Assembly: GCA_036417435.1 (NCBI GenBank)
Contig: JAZAQT010000697.1
Span: 115,822-179,821, forward strand
Direction of reading: 5' to 3'
Length of the DNA stretch: 64,000 nucleotides
Origin: Inia geoffrensis
Lineage: Eukaryota; Chordata; Mammalia; Artiodactyla; Iniidae
Below the pieces are notes generated by a model, which worked only from the letters and a program-made list of their open reading frames with translations, was not told the DNA's origin and made no database searches. Both the position numbers and the translations under genes were made by a program. Below are positions 47,290-60,656 of the stretch, one piece after another. Position 1 is the stretch's first letter, and every line of letters starts with the position of its first letter.

Positions 47290-48880
47290 TGTTTTCTTTT
47301 CTTTTTTTAATTTTTAATTTTTTACTGGAGTATAGGTGATTTCCCATGTTGCTGGGTTGTTTTTGGGTTGTTGTTGTTTTTTTTTTTTTTCCTAGCTGGA
47401 CAGCAACTTGATTCACTTATACATGGACGTGTACGTATTCTTTTTCCAGTTCTCTTCCCAAGTAGGTTATTAAAGTGTCGCGTAGGATTCCTTGTGCTAC
47501 ACCCTGGGTCCTCGTTGATTATTTTATAAATAGTAGTGTGCATGTGTTAATCTCAACCTGCTAATTTCACCCCGCCCCCAACGCTTCCCTTTTCCTAAGC
47601 CGGAGTTTCCTTTCTAAGTCTGTGAGGCTGTTTCTGTTTTGTAAAGAAGTTCATGTGTATCCATTTTTAGATTCCACCTGTAAGTGATATGGTATGATAT
47701 TTGTGTTTCCCTGTCTCCCTTACTTCACTTTGTATGATCATCTCTACCTCCTTCCCCACGGCTGGAAATGCCATGATTTCATCCTTATTCGTGGCTGAGT
47801 AATATTCCGCCGTGTCCCTCGACCCCATCTTCCTTATCCATGCGTCTGTCCTTATATGCTTAGCTTGCTTCCATGTCTTGGCTACTGTGCAGGGTGCCGT
47901 GATCGTTGGCGTTCACGTGTCTTTTAAAATTTTGGTTCCCTCGAGATCTTCCCCCAGGGCTGAGACTGCTGGGTCACATGGTAGTTCTGTGTTTCACTTT
48001 TTGAAGGAGCCTCCGTACTGTTCTCCCTAGTGGATGTATCGATTTCCATTCCCACCGAGAGTGTAGGAGGGTTCTCTTTTCTCCACACCCTCTCCAGCGT
48101 TTCTTGTTGTAGGTGTTTTGATGATGGCCCTTCTGACCTGTGAGAGGTGATAGATAGCTCACGGAAGTTTTGATTTGCATTTCTCTCATAATTAGGGATG
48201 CTGAGCATCGTTTCATGTGCTTGATGGCCATCGGTATGTCTTCTTTGGAGAGACGTCCATTGAGATCTTCTGCCTATTTTCGATCGGTTTTTTTGTTCTT
48301 TTGATATTGATCTGCAGGAGCTGTTTGTACGTTTTGGAGATTAACTCCTTGCGGGCACCTTCGTTTGCAAATATTTGTTCCCATTCTGAGGGTTGTCTCT
48401 TTGTTTTGTTTAAGGGTTTCCTTTGCTGTGCAAACGCTTTTAAGTTATATTAGGTCCCATTTGTTTATTGTTGTTTTCCTGTTCATGACTCTTAAGAGAT
48501 GGATCAGAAAAGAACGTGCTGAGATTTATGTCAGAGCGTGTTCTCCCTGTATTCTCCTCATGTGCGTTAGAGTACCTGTCCTTACGTTTAGATCTCTCAT
48601 CGATTTGGACTTTATTCTTGTGTAAGGTGTTAGAGAGCGTTCCACTTTCATTCTTGTTTTAAATTTTTAAGGAACCTCCATACTGTTCTCCATAGTGGCT
48701 GTATCAATTTACATTCCCACCAGCAGTGCAAGAAGGTTCCCCTTTCTCCACACCCTCTCCAGCGTTTCTTGTCTGTAGACTTTTCGACGGTGGCCATTCT
48801 TTCTGGTGTGAGGGCATATGTCCTTGTAGTTTTGATTGGCGTTTCTCTACTATTTAGCGACGTTGACATCTTTTCGAGTG
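47290..48880 (-). mobile_element. L1 fragments 2 and 3, copy 13
   Basis: Carries A at 47316 in the T-rich tail and the T14-linked haplotype. Confidence 0.9.
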
Positions 48881-48953
48881 TTTTTTGTAAACCGGGAGAG
48901 CCACATGTCATGTATACCTCTTGAAATTGGCTTCTTAGACGTCTGCCCTCTTT

Positions 48954-49176
48954 TCTTTATTATTATTATTGTTATTTTTTTTGGCGGTACGCGGGCCTCT
49001 CAGCCTTGCAGCCTCTCCCGTTGCGGAGCACAGGCTCCGGACGTGCAGGCCCAGCGGCCGTGGCTCACGGGCCCAGCCGCTCCGCGGCATGTGGGGTCCT
49101 CCCGGACCGGGGCACGAACCCACGTCCCCTGCCTCGGCAGGCGCACTCTCAACCACGGCGCCACCAGGGAAGGCCC
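48954..49176 (-). mobile_element. CHR-type SINE, copy 14
   Basis: Target-site duplications at 48945-48953 and 49177-49185. Confidence 0.9.
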
Positions 49177-49351
49177 GCCCTCTTTATAATTCTTTTTCGA
49201 TGACCTACCCCCAGATGTTTCTTGAGGGCAGGTGTTTCCTTCTTTCCAAGCCCGTAGGCCTTGCGAATATTAAATGCCCATCAGCACAGGTTTTAAAGTT
49301 GTTGTTATGGAAAACGGCCACAAGATGGCAACATTTCTTCATGCCCCACTC

Positions 49352-50279
49352 TTTTGTTTTGCTCTTCTTTTTTTCTTTTAACTTAACGTATATTTTATAT
49401 TGTAGTGATGTTGATGTCCAATGTTGTATTTATTTTAGACGCATGGGAACTTGATTCAGTTATATGTAGTCTTATATGTATTACACTTTGGGTTCTCTTC
49501 CCATGTAAGTTATAAGACTGTGTTCAGTAGAGTTCCCTGTGCTCTTCAGTAGGTTCTTGTTGAGTACGTCTTTGATATATTCTAGTGTGTATCTCTTAAT
49601 GTCAGCCTCCTAATTTATCACTTGTCTGTAACTTTCCCTGTTGATAACCATAAGTTTGCTCTCTAAGTCTGTGAGTCTGTTTCTGTTTTGTAAATTAGTT
49701 CATGCGTATGAATTTATAGATTCCACCTGTAAGTGATATCTACTGGTATTTGTCTTTCTCTCTCTGACTCGCTTCACTTAGTATGATCTCTGTCCATCAT
49801 TGTTGCAGCAGATGGCGTTAGTTCCTTCCCTTTTGTGGCTGCGTAGTATTCCACTGTGCATGTGTGCTACGTATTCTCCATTTTCCTGTGGATGAACGTG
49901 TCGTGTGATTCTGTGTCTTGGCTGTTGTCAGCAGTGCTGCCCTGAGAAACAGGGGTGCCCGTGGCATTTCAAACTAGGATTGTCTTTGGAGCTAAGTCCA
50001 GGAGTGGGATTGCTGGATCACATGGTAACACTATGTTTAGTCTTTTGAGGAACCTCCCTACTCTTCTCCATAGTGGCTGCACCAAGTTACATCCCCACCA
50101 ACAGCAGAGGATGATTCCATTTTCCCCAAGGCCTCTCCAGCATTTATTCTTCGGAGAATTTTTTGTTTTTTTTTTTTTTTGAGCTTGGCCATTCTGACAG
50201 TTGTGAGGTGATATCCCATTGTAGTTTTGATTTGCATTTCTTTGATAATGAAAGATGTTGAGTGCCTTTCCACGTGCCC
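49352..50279 (-). mobile_element. L1 fragment 1, copy 14
   Basis: Followed by pure T20, shared only with copy 16. Confidence 0.9.
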
Positions 50280-51059
50280 TTTTTTTTTTTTTTTTTTTTA
50301 ACTATACAGAGTGAGTAAAATTTACCTCTCGAAATTCCCTTCCTGAAAATCGGCCGAGTTTTGAATTATTTTCTGATGATTTACCCCAGGGCGTTTATTG
50401 GGGGCAGGTGTCATTTACAGCCCCACAGGCCTTGTGAGGATTAAGTGCCACCCAGCGCCCATTTTAAAGTTGTTGTTACGGGAAATGGCCACAAGGCGGC
50501 AGCACGTCTTCTTCAAGCCCAGCTCTGGTTACTTGGCAACCAGAGCCTGAGGGAAAGTCCCGTTCCTGGGTCGTCAGAGTGGAATGTGCCCTAAGAAACA
50601 CCCAAGGCTTGTGTCTCACGACTTCTTCCCCCTTCCCCTTTACCGCCCACCCGCCATGCCCTGACACATCCCAACTCCTGCAACACCACTCTGCTGAGGT
50701 GCTGTCATCCTTAGGTGGGGCGACCCTGAGGAGGGAGGCTGGAGGTGGGAACCCCACCACCAGGAGATGGAGCGCCCAGGGGAATTTTCAAAGCTCTTCC
50801 AGCCCAGAGGCTCCACCATCCTTTGGGTGCCCTAGGCTTGGTTTCTGTGTAGGAGGGCCAGCAGGGAGCTGGAGACGGTGGGCCCATGCAGAGGGGAACG
50901 GGCACTCCAGGTCCAAGGCGGGGGTGCTTACTGGCTGGCACTTCCTTCTCAGTTTCCTCCTTCCCGCGGCAGTGTAGCTTTGGGACCCCAACCTGCTCCG
51001 GCTCCAGGGATGTGACAGCAGCCTGGGTCACAGAGGCCTGAGGAGATGGATGGGGAATT

Positions 51060-52649
51060 TGTTTTCTTTTCTTTTTTTAATTTTTTATTTTTTACTGGAG
51101 TATAGGTGATTTCCCATGTTGCTGGGTTGTTTTGGGGTTGTTGTTGTTTTTTTTTTTTTCCTAGCTGGACAGCAACTTGATTCACTTATACATGGACGTG
51201 TACGTATTCTTTTACCAGTTCTCTTCCCAAGTAGGTTATTAAAGTGTCGCGTAGGATTCCTTGTGCTACACCCTGGGTCCTCGTTGATTATTTTATAAAT
51301 AGTAGTGTGCATGTGTTAATCTCAACCTGCTAATTTCACCCCGCCCCCAACGCTTCCCTTTTCCTAAGCCGGAGTTTCCTTTCTAAGTCTGTGAGGCTGT
51401 TTCTGTTTTGTAAAGAAGTTCATGTGTATCCATTTTTAGATTCCACCTGTAAGTGATATGGTATGATATTTGTGTTTCCCTGTCTCCCTTACTTCACTTT
51501 GTATGATCATCTCTACCTCCTTCCCCACGGCTGGAAATGCCATGATTTCATCCTTATTCGTGGCTGAGTAATATTCCGCCGTGTCCCTCGACCCCATCTT
51601 CCTTATCCATGCGTCTGTCCTTATATGCTTAGCTTGCTTCCATGTCTTGGCTACTGTGCAGGGTGCCGTGATCGTTGGCGTTCACGTGTCTTTTAAAATT
51701 TTGGTTCCCTCGAGATCTTCCCCCAGGGCTGAGACTGCTGGGTCACATGGTAGTTCTGTGTTTCACTTTTTGAAGGAGCCTCCGTACTGTTCTCCCTAGT
51801 GGATGTATCGATTTCCATTCCCACCGAGAGTGTAGGAGGGTTCTCTTTTCTCCACACCCTCTCCAGCGTTTCTTGTTGTAGGTGTTTTGATGATGGCCCT
51901 TCTGACCTGTGAGAGGTGATAGATAGCTCACGGAAGTTTTGATTTGCATTTCTCTCATAATTAGGGATGCTGAGCATCGTTTCATGTGCTTGATGGCCAT
52001 CGGTATGTCTTCTTTGGAGAGACGTCCATTGAGATCTTCTGCCTATTTTCGATCGGTTTTTTTGTTCTTTTGATATTGATCTGCAGGAGCTGTTTGTACG
52101 TTTTGGAGATTAACTCCTTGCGGGCACCTTCGTTTGCAAATATTTGTTCCCATTCTGAGGGTTGTCTCTTTGTTTTGTTTAAGGGTTTCCTTTGCTGTGC
52201 AAACGCTTTTAAGTTATATTAGGTCCCATTTGTTTATTGTTGTTTTCCTGTTCATGACTCTTAAGAGATGGATCAGAAAAGAACGTGCTGAGATTTATGT
52301 CAGAGCGTGTTCTCCCTGTATTCTCCTCATGTGCGTTAGAGTACCTGTCCTTACGTTTAGATCTCTCATCGATTTGGACTTTATTCTTGTGTAAGGTGTT
52401 AGAGAGCGTTCCACTTTCATTCTTGTTTTAAATTTTTAAGGAACCTCCATACTGTTCTCCATAGTGGCTGTATCAATTTACATTCCCACCAGCAGTGCAA
52501 GAAGGTTCCCCTTTCTCCACACCCTCTCCAGCGTTTCTTGTCTGTAGACTTTTCGACGGTGGCCATTCTTTCTGGTGTGAGGGCATATGTCCTTGTAGTT
52601 TTGATTGGCGTTTCTCTACTATTTAGCGACGTTGACATCTTTTCGAGTG
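51060..52649 (-). mobile_element. L1 fragments 2 and 3, copy 14
   Basis: 3' UTR part has the haplotype of copies 1-8, while the fragment 1 side has the right-end haplotype. Confidence 0.9.
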
Positions 52650-52722
52650 TTTTTTGTAAACCGGGAGAGCCACATGTCATGTATACCTCTTGAAATTGGC
52701 TTCTTAGACGTCTGCCCTCTTT

Positions 52723-52945
52723 TCTTTATTATTATTATTGTTATTTTTTTTGGCGGTACGCGGGCCTCTCAGCCTTGCAGCCTCTCCCGTTGCGGAGCAC
52801 AGGCTCCGGACGTGCAGGCCCAGCGGCCGTGGCTCACGGGCCCAGCCGCTCCGCGGCATGTGGGGTCCTCCCGGAGCGGGGCACGAACCCACGTCCCCTG
52901 CCTCGGCAGGCGCACTCTCAACCACGGCGCCACCAGGGAAGGCCC
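52723..52945 (-). mobile_element. CHR-type SINE, copy 15
   Basis: Target-site duplications at 52714-52722 and 52946-52954. Private C to G at 52876, two bases outside the B box. Confidence 0.9.
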
Positions 52946-53120
52946 GCCCTCTTTATAATTCTTTTTCGATGACCTACCCCCAGATGTTTCTTGAGGGCAG
53001 GTGTTTCCTTCTTTCCAAGCCCGTAGGCCTTGCGAATATTAAATGCCCATCAGCACAGGTTTTAAAGTTGTTGTTATGGAAAACGGCCACAAGATGGCAA
53101 CATTTCTTCATGCCCCACTC

Positions 53121-54048
53121 TTTTGTTTTGCTCTTCTTTTTTTCTTTTAACTTAACGTATATTTTATATTGTAGTGATGTTGATGTCCAATGTTGTATTT
53201 ATTTTAGACGCATGGGAACTTGATTCAGTTATATGTAGTCTTATATGTATTACACTTTGGGTTCTCTTCCCATGTAAGTTATAAGACTGTGTTCAGTAGA
53301 GTTCCCTGTGCTCTTCAGTAGGTTCTTGTTGAGTACGTCTTTGATATATTCTAGTGTGTATCTCTTAATGTCAGCCTCCTAATTTATCACTTGTCTGTAA
53401 CTTTCCCTGTTGATAACCATAAGTTTGCTCTCTAAGTCTGTGAGTCTGTTTCTGTTTTGTAAATTAGTTCATGCGTATGAATTTATAGATTCCACCTGTA
53501 AGTGATATCTACTGGTATTTGTCTTTCTCTCTCTGACTCGCTTCACTTAGTATGATCTCTGTCCATCATTGTTGCAGCAGATGGCGTTAGTTCCTTCCCT
53601 TTTGTGGCTGCGTAGTATTCCACTGTGCATGTGTGCTACGTATTCTCCATTTTCCTGTGGATGAACGTGTCGTGTGATTCTGTGTCTTGGCTGTTGTCAG
53701 CAGTGCTGCCCTGAGAAACAGGGGTGCCCGTGGCATTTCAAACTAGGATTGTCTTTGGAGCTAAGTCCAGGAGTGGGATTGCTGGATCACATGGTAACAC
53801 TATGTTTAGTCTTTTGAGGAACCTCCCTACTCTTCTCCATAGTGGCTGCACCAAGTTACATCCCCACCAACAGCAGAGGATGATTCCATTTTCCCCAAGG
53901 CCTCTCCAGCATTTATTCTTCGGAGAATTTTTTGTTTTTTTTTTTTTTTGAGCTTGGCCATTCTGACAGTTGTGAGGTGATATCCCATTGTAGTTTTGAT
54001 TTGCATTTCTTTGATAATGAAAGATGTTGAGTACCTTTCCACGTGCCC
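53121..54048 (-). mobile_element. L1 fragment 1, copy 15
   Basis: Private A at 54033 near its truncated end. Confidence 0.9.
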
Positions 54049-54825
54049 TTTTTTTTTTTTTTTTTAACTATACAGAGTGAGTAAAATTTACCTCTCGAAA
54101 TTCCCTTCCTGAAAATCGGCCGAGTTTTGAATTATTTTCTGATGATTTACCCCAGGGCGTTTATTGGGGGCAGGTGTCATTTACAGCCCCACAGGCCTTG
54201 TGAGGATTAAGTGCCACCCAGCGCCCATTTTAAAGTTGTTGTTACGGGAAATGGCCACAAGGCGGCAGCACGTCTTCTTCAAGCCCAGCTCTGGTTACTT
54301 GGCAGCCAGAGCCTGAGGGAAAGTCCCGTTCCTGGGTCGTCAGAGTGGAATGTGCCCTAAGAAACACCCAAGGCTTGTGTCTCACGACTTCTTCCCCCTT
54401 CCCCTTTACCGCCCACCCGCCATGCCCTGACACATCCCAACTCCTGCAACACCACTCTGCTGAGGTGCTGTCATCCTTAGGTGGGGCGACCCTGAGGAGG
54501 GAGGCTGGAGGTGGGAACCCCACCACCAGGAGATGGAGCGCCCAGGGGAATTTTCAAAGCTCTTCCAGCCCAGAGGCTCCACCATCCTTTGGGTGCCCTA
54601 GGCTTGGTTTCTGTGTAGGAGGGCCAGCAGGGAGCTGGAGACGGTGGGCCCATGCAGAGGGGAACGGGCACTCCAGGTCCAAGGCGGGGGTGCTTACTGG
54701 CTGGCACTTCCTTCTCAGTTTCCTCCTTCCCGCGGCAGTGTAGCTTTGGGACCCCAACCTGCTCCGGCTCCAGGGATGTGACAGCAGCCTGGGTCACAGA
54801 GGCCTGAGGAGATGGATGGGGAATT

Positions 54826-56416
54826 TGTTTTCTTTTCTTTTTTTAATTTTTAATTTTTTACTGGAGTATAGGTGATTTCCCATGTTGCTGGGTTGTTTTT
54901 GGGTTGTTGTTGTTTTTTTTTTTTTTCCTAGCTGGACAGCAACTTGATTCACTTATACATGGACGTGTACGTATTCTTTTTCCAGTTCTCTTCCCAAGTA
55001 GGTTATTAAAGTGTCGCGTAGGATTCCTTGTGCTACACCCTGGGTCCTCGTTGATTATTTTATAAATAGTAGTGTGCATGTGTTAATCTCAACCTGCTAA
55101 TTTCACCCCGCCCCCAACGCTTCCCTTTTCCTAAGCCGGAGTTTCCTTTCTAAGTCTGTGAGGCTGTTTCTGTTTTGTAAAGAAGTTCATGTGTATCCAT
55201 TTTTAGATTCCACCTGTAAGTGATATGGTATGATATTTGTGTTTCCCTGTCTCCCTTACTTCACTTTGTATGATCATCTCTACCTCCTTCCCCACGGCTG
55301 GAAATGCCATGATTTCATCCTTATTCGTGGCTGAGTAATATTCCGCCGTGTCCCTCGACCCCATCTTCCTTATCCATGCGTCTGTCCTTATATGCTTAGC
55401 TTGCTTCCATGTCTTGGCTACTGTGCAGGGTGCCGTGATCGTTGGCGTTCACGTGTCTTTTAAAATTTTGGTTCCCTCGAGATCTTCCCCCAGGGCTGAG
55501 ACTGCTGGGTCACATGGTAGTTCTGTGTTTCACTTTTTGAAGGAGCCTCCGTACTGTTCTCCCTAGTGGATGTATCGATTTCCATTCCCACCGAGAGTGT
55601 AGGAGGGTTCTCTTTTCTCCACACCCTCTCCAGCGTTTCTTGTTGTAGGTGTTTTGATGATGGCCCTTCTGACCTGTGAGAGGTGATAGATAGCTCACGG
55701 AAGTTTTGATTTGCATTTCTCTCATAATTAGGGATGCTGAGCATCGTTTCATGTGCTTGATGGCCATCGGTATGTCTTCTTTGGAGAGACGTCCATTGAG
55801 ATCTTCTGCCTATTTTCGATCGGTTTTTTTGTTCTTTTGATATTGATCTGCAGGAGCTGTTTGTACGTTTTGGAGATTAACTCCTTGCGGGCACCTTCGT
55901 TTGCAAATATTTGTTCCCATTCTGAGGGTTGTCTCTTTGTTTTGTTTAAGGGTTTCCTTTGCTGTGCAAACGCTTTTAAGTTATATTAGGTCCCATTTGT
56001 TTATTGTTGTTTTCCTGTTCATGACTCTTAAGAGATGGATCAGAAAAGAACGTGCTGAGATTTATGTCAGAGCGTGTTCTCCCTGTATTCTCCTCATGTG
56101 CGTTAGAGTACCTGTCCTTACGTTTAGATCTCTCATCGATTTGGACTTTATTCTTGTGTAAGGTGTTAGAGAGCGTTCCACTTTCATTCTTGTTTTAAAT
56201 TTTTAAGGAACCTCCATACTGTTCTCCATAGTGGCTGTATCAATTTACATTCCCACCAGCAGTGCAAGAAGGTTCCCCTTTCTCCACACCCTCTCCAGCG
56301 TTTCTTGTCTGTAGACTTTTCGACGGTGGCCATTCTTTCTGGTGTGAGGGCATATGTCCTTGTAGTTTTGATTGGCGTTTCTCTACTATTTAGCGACGTT
56401 GACATCTTTTCGAGTG
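54826..56416 (-). mobile_element. L1 fragments 2 and 3, copy 15
   Basis: A at 54852 and the T14-linked haplotype, both as in copy 13. Confidence 0.9.
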
Positions 56417-56489
56417 TTTTTTGTAAACCGGGAGAGCCACATGTCATGTATACCTCTTGAAATTGGCTTCTTAGACGTCTGCCCTCTTT

Positions 56490-56712
56490 TCTTTATTATT
56501 ATTATTGTTATTTTTTTTGGCGGTACGCGGGCCTCTCAGCCTTGCAGCCTCTCCCGTTGCGGAGCACAGGCTCCGGACGTGCAGGCCCAGCGGCCGTGGC
56601 TCACGGGCCCAGCCGCTCCGCGGCATGTGGGGTCCTCCCGGACCGGGGCACGAACCCACGTCCCCTGCCTCGGCAGGCGCACTCTCAACCACGGCGCCAC
56701 CAGGGAAGGCCC
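56490..56712 (-). mobile_element. CHR-type SINE, copy 16
   Basis: Target-site duplications at 56481-56489 and 56713-56721. Confidence 0.9.
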
Positions 56713-56887
56713 GCCCTCTTTATAATTCTTTTTCGATGACCTACCCCCAGATGTTTCTTGAGGGCAGGTGTTTCCTTCTTTCCAAGCCCGTAGGCCTTGC
56801 GAATATTAAATGCCCATCAGCACAGGTTTTAAAGTTGTTGTTATGGAAAACGGCCACAAGATGGCAACATTTCTTCATGCCCCACTC

Positions 56888-57815
56888 TTTTGTTTTGCTC
56901 TTCTTTTTTTCTTTTAACTTAACGTATATTTTATATTGTAGTGATGTTGATGTCCAATGTTGTATTTATTTTAGACGCATGGGAACTTGATTCAGTTATA
57001 TGTAGTCTTATATGTATTACACTTTGGGTTCTCTTCCCATGTAAGTTATAAGACTGTGTTCAGTAGAGTTCCCTGTGCTCTTCAGTAGGTTCTTGTTGAG
57101 TACGTCTTTGATATATTCTAGTGTGTATCTCTTAATGTCAGCCTCCTAATTTATCACTTGTCTGTAACTTTCCCTGTTGATAACCATAAGTTTGCTCTCT
57201 AAGTCTGTGAGTCTGTTTCTGTTTTGTAAATTAGTTCATGCGTATGAATTTATAGATTCCACCTGTAAGTGATATCTACTGGTATTTGTCTTTCTCTCTC
57301 TGACTCGCTTCACTTAGTATGATCTCTGTCCATCATTGTTGCAGCAGATGGCGTTAGTTCCTTCCCTTTTGTGGCTGCGTAGTATTCCACTGTGCATGTG
57401 TGCTACGTATTCTCCATTTTCCTGTGGATGAACGTGTCGTGTGATTCTGTGTCTTGGCTGTTGTCAGCAGTGCTGCCCTGAGAAACAGGGGTGCCCGTGG
57501 CATTTCAAACTAGGATTGTCTTTGGAGCTAAGTCCAGGAGTGGGATTGCTGGATCACATGGTAACACTATGTTTAGTCTTTTGAGGAACCTCCCTACTCT
57601 TCTCCATAGTGGCTGCACCAAGTTACATCCCCACCAACAGCAGAGGATGATTCCATTTTCCCCAAGGCCTCTCCAGCATTTATTCTTCGGAGAATTTTTT
57701 GTTTTTTTTTTTTTTTGAGCTTGGCCATTCTGACAGTTGTGAGGTGATATCCCATTGTAGTTTTGATTTGCATTTCTTTGATAATGAAAGATGTTGAGTG
57801 CCTTTCCACGTGCCC
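56888..57815 (-). mobile_element. L1 fragment 1, copy 16
   Basis: Followed by pure T20. Confidence 0.9.
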
Positions 57816-58595
57816 TTTTTTTTTTTTTTTTTTTTAACTATACAGAGTGAGTAAAATTTACCTCTCGAAATTCCCTTCCTGAAAATCGGCCGAGTTTTGA
57901 ATTATTTTCTGATGATTTACCCCAGGGCGTTTATTGGGGGCAGGTGTCATTTACAGCCCCACAGGCCTTGTGAGGATTAAGTGCCACCCAGCGCCCATTT
58001 TAAAGTTGTTGTTACGGGAAATGGCCACAAGGCGGCAGCACGTCTTCTTCAAGCCCAGCTCTGGTTACTTGGCAACCAGAGCCTGAGGGAAAGTCCCGTT
58101 CCTGGGTCGTCAGAGTGGAATGTGCCCTAAGAAACACCCAAGGCTTGTGTCTCACGACTTCTTCCCCCTTCCCCTTTACCGCCCACCCGCCATGCCCTGA
58201 CACATCCCAACTCCTGCAACACCACTCTGCTGAGGTGCTGTCATCCTTAGGTGGGGCGACCCTGAGGAGGGAGGCTGGAGGTGGGAACCCCACCACCAGG
58301 AGATGGAGCGCCCAGGGGAATTTTCAAAGCTCTTCCAGCCCAGAGGCTCCACCATCCTTTGGGTGCCCTAGGCTTGGTTTCTGTGTAGGAGGGCCAGCAG
58401 GGAGCTGGAGACGGTGGGCCCATGCAGAGGGGAACGGGCACTCCAGGTCCAAGGCGGGGGTGCTTACTGGCTGGCACTTCCTTCTCAGTTTCCTCCTTCC
58501 CGCGGCAGTGTAGCTTTGGGACCCCAACCTGCTCCGGCTCCAGGGATGTGACAGCAGCCTGGGTCACAGAGGCCTGAGGAGATGGATGGGGAATT

Positions 58596-60185
58596 TGTTT
58601 TCTTTTCTTTTTTTAATTTTTTATTTTTTACTGGAGTATAGGTGATTTCCCATGTTGCTGGGTTGTTTTGGGGTTGTTGTTGTTTTTTTTTTTTTCCTAG
58701 CTGGACAGCAACTTGATTCACTTATACATGGACGTGTACGTATTCTTTTACCAGTTCTCTTCCCAAGTAGGTTATTAAAGTGTCGCGTAGGATTCCTTGT
58801 GCTACACCCTGGGTCCTCGTTGATTATTTTATAAATAGTAGTGTGCATGTGTTAATCTCAACCTGCTAATTTCACCCCGCCCCCAACGCTTCCCTTTTCC
58901 TAAGCCGGAGTTTCCTTTCTAAGTCTGTGAGGCTGTTTCTGTTTTGTAAAGAAGTTCATGTGTATCCATTTTTAGATTCCACCTGTAAGTGATATGGTAT
59001 GATATTTGTGTTTCCCTGTCTCCCTTACTTCACTTTGTATGATCATCTCTACCTCCTTCCCCACGGCTGGAAATGCCATGATTTCATCCTTATTCGTGGC
59101 TGAGTAATATTCCGCCGTGTCCCTCGACCCCATCTTCCTTATCCATGCGTCTGTCCTTATATGCTTAGCTTGCTTCCATGTCTTGGCTACTGTGCAGGGT
59201 GCCGTGATCGTTGGCGTTCACGTGTCTTTTAAAATTTTGGTTCCCTCGAGATCTTCCCCCAGGGCTGAGACTGCTGGGTCACATGGTAGTTCTGTGTTTC
59301 ACTTTTTGAAGGAGCCTCCGTACTGTTCTCCCTAGTGGATGTATCGATTTCCATTCCCACCGAGAGTGTAGGAGGGTTCTCTTTTCTCCACACCCTCTCC
59401 AGCGTTTCTTGTTGTAGGTGTTTTGATGATGGCCCTTCTGACCTGTGAGAGGTGATAGATAGCTCACGGAAGTTTTGATTTGCATTTCTCTCATAATTAG
59501 GGATGCTGAGCATCGTTTCATGTGCTTGATGGCCATCGGTATGTCTTCTTTGGAGAGACGTCCATTGAGATCTTCTGCCTATTTTCGATCGGTTTTTTTG
59601 TTCTTTTGATATTGATCTGCAGGAGCTGTTTGTACGTTTTGGAGATTAACTCCTTGCGGGCACCTTCGTTTGCAAATATTTGTTCCCATTCTGAGGGTTG
59701 TCTCTTTGTTTTGTTTAAGGGTTTCCTTTGCTGTGCAAACGCTTTTAAGTTATATTAGGTCCCATTTGTTTATTGTTGTTTTCCTGTTCATGACTCTTAA
59801 GAGATGGATCAGAAAAGAACGTGCTGAGATTTATGTCAGAGCGTGTTCTCCCTGTATTCTCCTCATGTGCGTTAGAGTACCTGTCCTTACGTTTAGATCT
59901 CTCATCGATTTGGACTTTATTCTTGTGTAAGGTGTTAGAGAGCGTTCCACTTTCATTCTTGTTTTAAATTTTTAAGGAACCTCCATACTGTTCTCCATAG
60001 TGGCTGTATCAATTTACATTCCCACCAGCAGTGCAAGAAGGTTCCCCTTTCTCCACACCCTCTCCAGCGTTTCTTGTCTGTAGACTTTTCGACGGTGGCC
60101 ATTCTTTCTGGTGTGAGGGCATATGTCCTTGTAGTTTTGATTGGCGTTTCTCTACTATTTAGCGACGTTGACATCTTTTCGAGTG
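58596..60185 (-). mobile_element. L1 fragments 2 and 3, copy 16
   Basis: No difference from copy 14 seen by eye. Confidence 0.9.
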
Positions 60186-60258
60186 TTTTTTGTAAACCGG
60201 GAGAGCCACATGTCATGTATACCTCTTGAAATTGGCTTCTTAGACGTCTGCCCTCTTT

Positions 60259-60481
60259 TCTTTATTATTATTATTGTTATTTTTTTTGGCGGTACGCGGG
60301 CCTCTCAGCCTTGCAGCCTCTCCCGTTGCGGAGCACAGGCTCCGGACGTGCAGGCCCAGCGGCCGTGGCTCACGGGCCCAGCCGCTCCGCGGCATGTGGG
60401 GTCCTCCCGGACCGGGGCACGAACCCACGTCCCCTGCCTCGGCAGGCGCACTCTCAACCACGGCGCCACCAGGGAAGGCCC
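60259..60481 (-). mobile_element. CHR-type SINE, copy 17
   Basis: Target-site duplications at 60250-60258 and 60482-60490. Confidence 0.9.
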
Positions 60482-60656
60482 GCCCTCTTTATAATTCTTT
60501 TTCGATGACCTACCCCCAGATGTTTCTTGAGGGCAGGTGTTTCCTTCTTTCCAAGCCCGTAGGCCTTGCGAATATTAAATGCCCATCAGCACAGGTTTTA
60601 AAGTTGTTGTTATGGAAAACGGCCACAAGATGGCAACATTTCTTCATGCCCCACTC

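Larger units (their letters stand above)
45183..48949 (+). repeat. Satellite unit, copy 13 (3,767 bp)
   Basis: Tracts T6-G-T15, pure T17, T14. G at 46769 and A at 47316 are shared only with copy 15; T at 47364 and 47445. Private C at 45581 and 47134. Block a2+u is at 46530-47289. Confidence 0.97.
48950..52718 (+). repeat. Satellite unit, copy 14 (3,769 bp)
   Basis: Tracts T6-G-T15, pure T20, T13. It returns to the left-end state A at the base equivalent to 2259. Block a2+u is at 50300-51059. No difference from copy 16 was seen. Confidence 0.97.
52719..56485 (+). repeat. Satellite unit, copy 15 (3,767 bp)
   Basis: Tracts T6-G-T15, pure T17, T14, as in copy 13. G at 54305, A at 54852, T at 54900 and 54981. 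Private G at 52876 and A at 54033. Block a2+u is at 54066-54825. Confidence 0.97.
45183..60254 (+). repeat. Two tandem 7,536-bp dimers (copies 13-14 and 15-16)
   Basis: 45183-52718 and 52719-60254 have identical lengths. First halves share T17, T14, G at 46769/54305 and A at 47316/54852. Second halves share T20 and T13. Each first half has two private substitutions (45581 and 47134; 52876 and 54033). Confidence 0.87.
56486..60254 (+). repeat. Satellite unit, copy 16 (3,769 bp)
   Basis: Tracts T6-G-T15, pure T20, T13, as in copy 14. Block a2+u is at 57836-58595. Confidence 0.97.
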
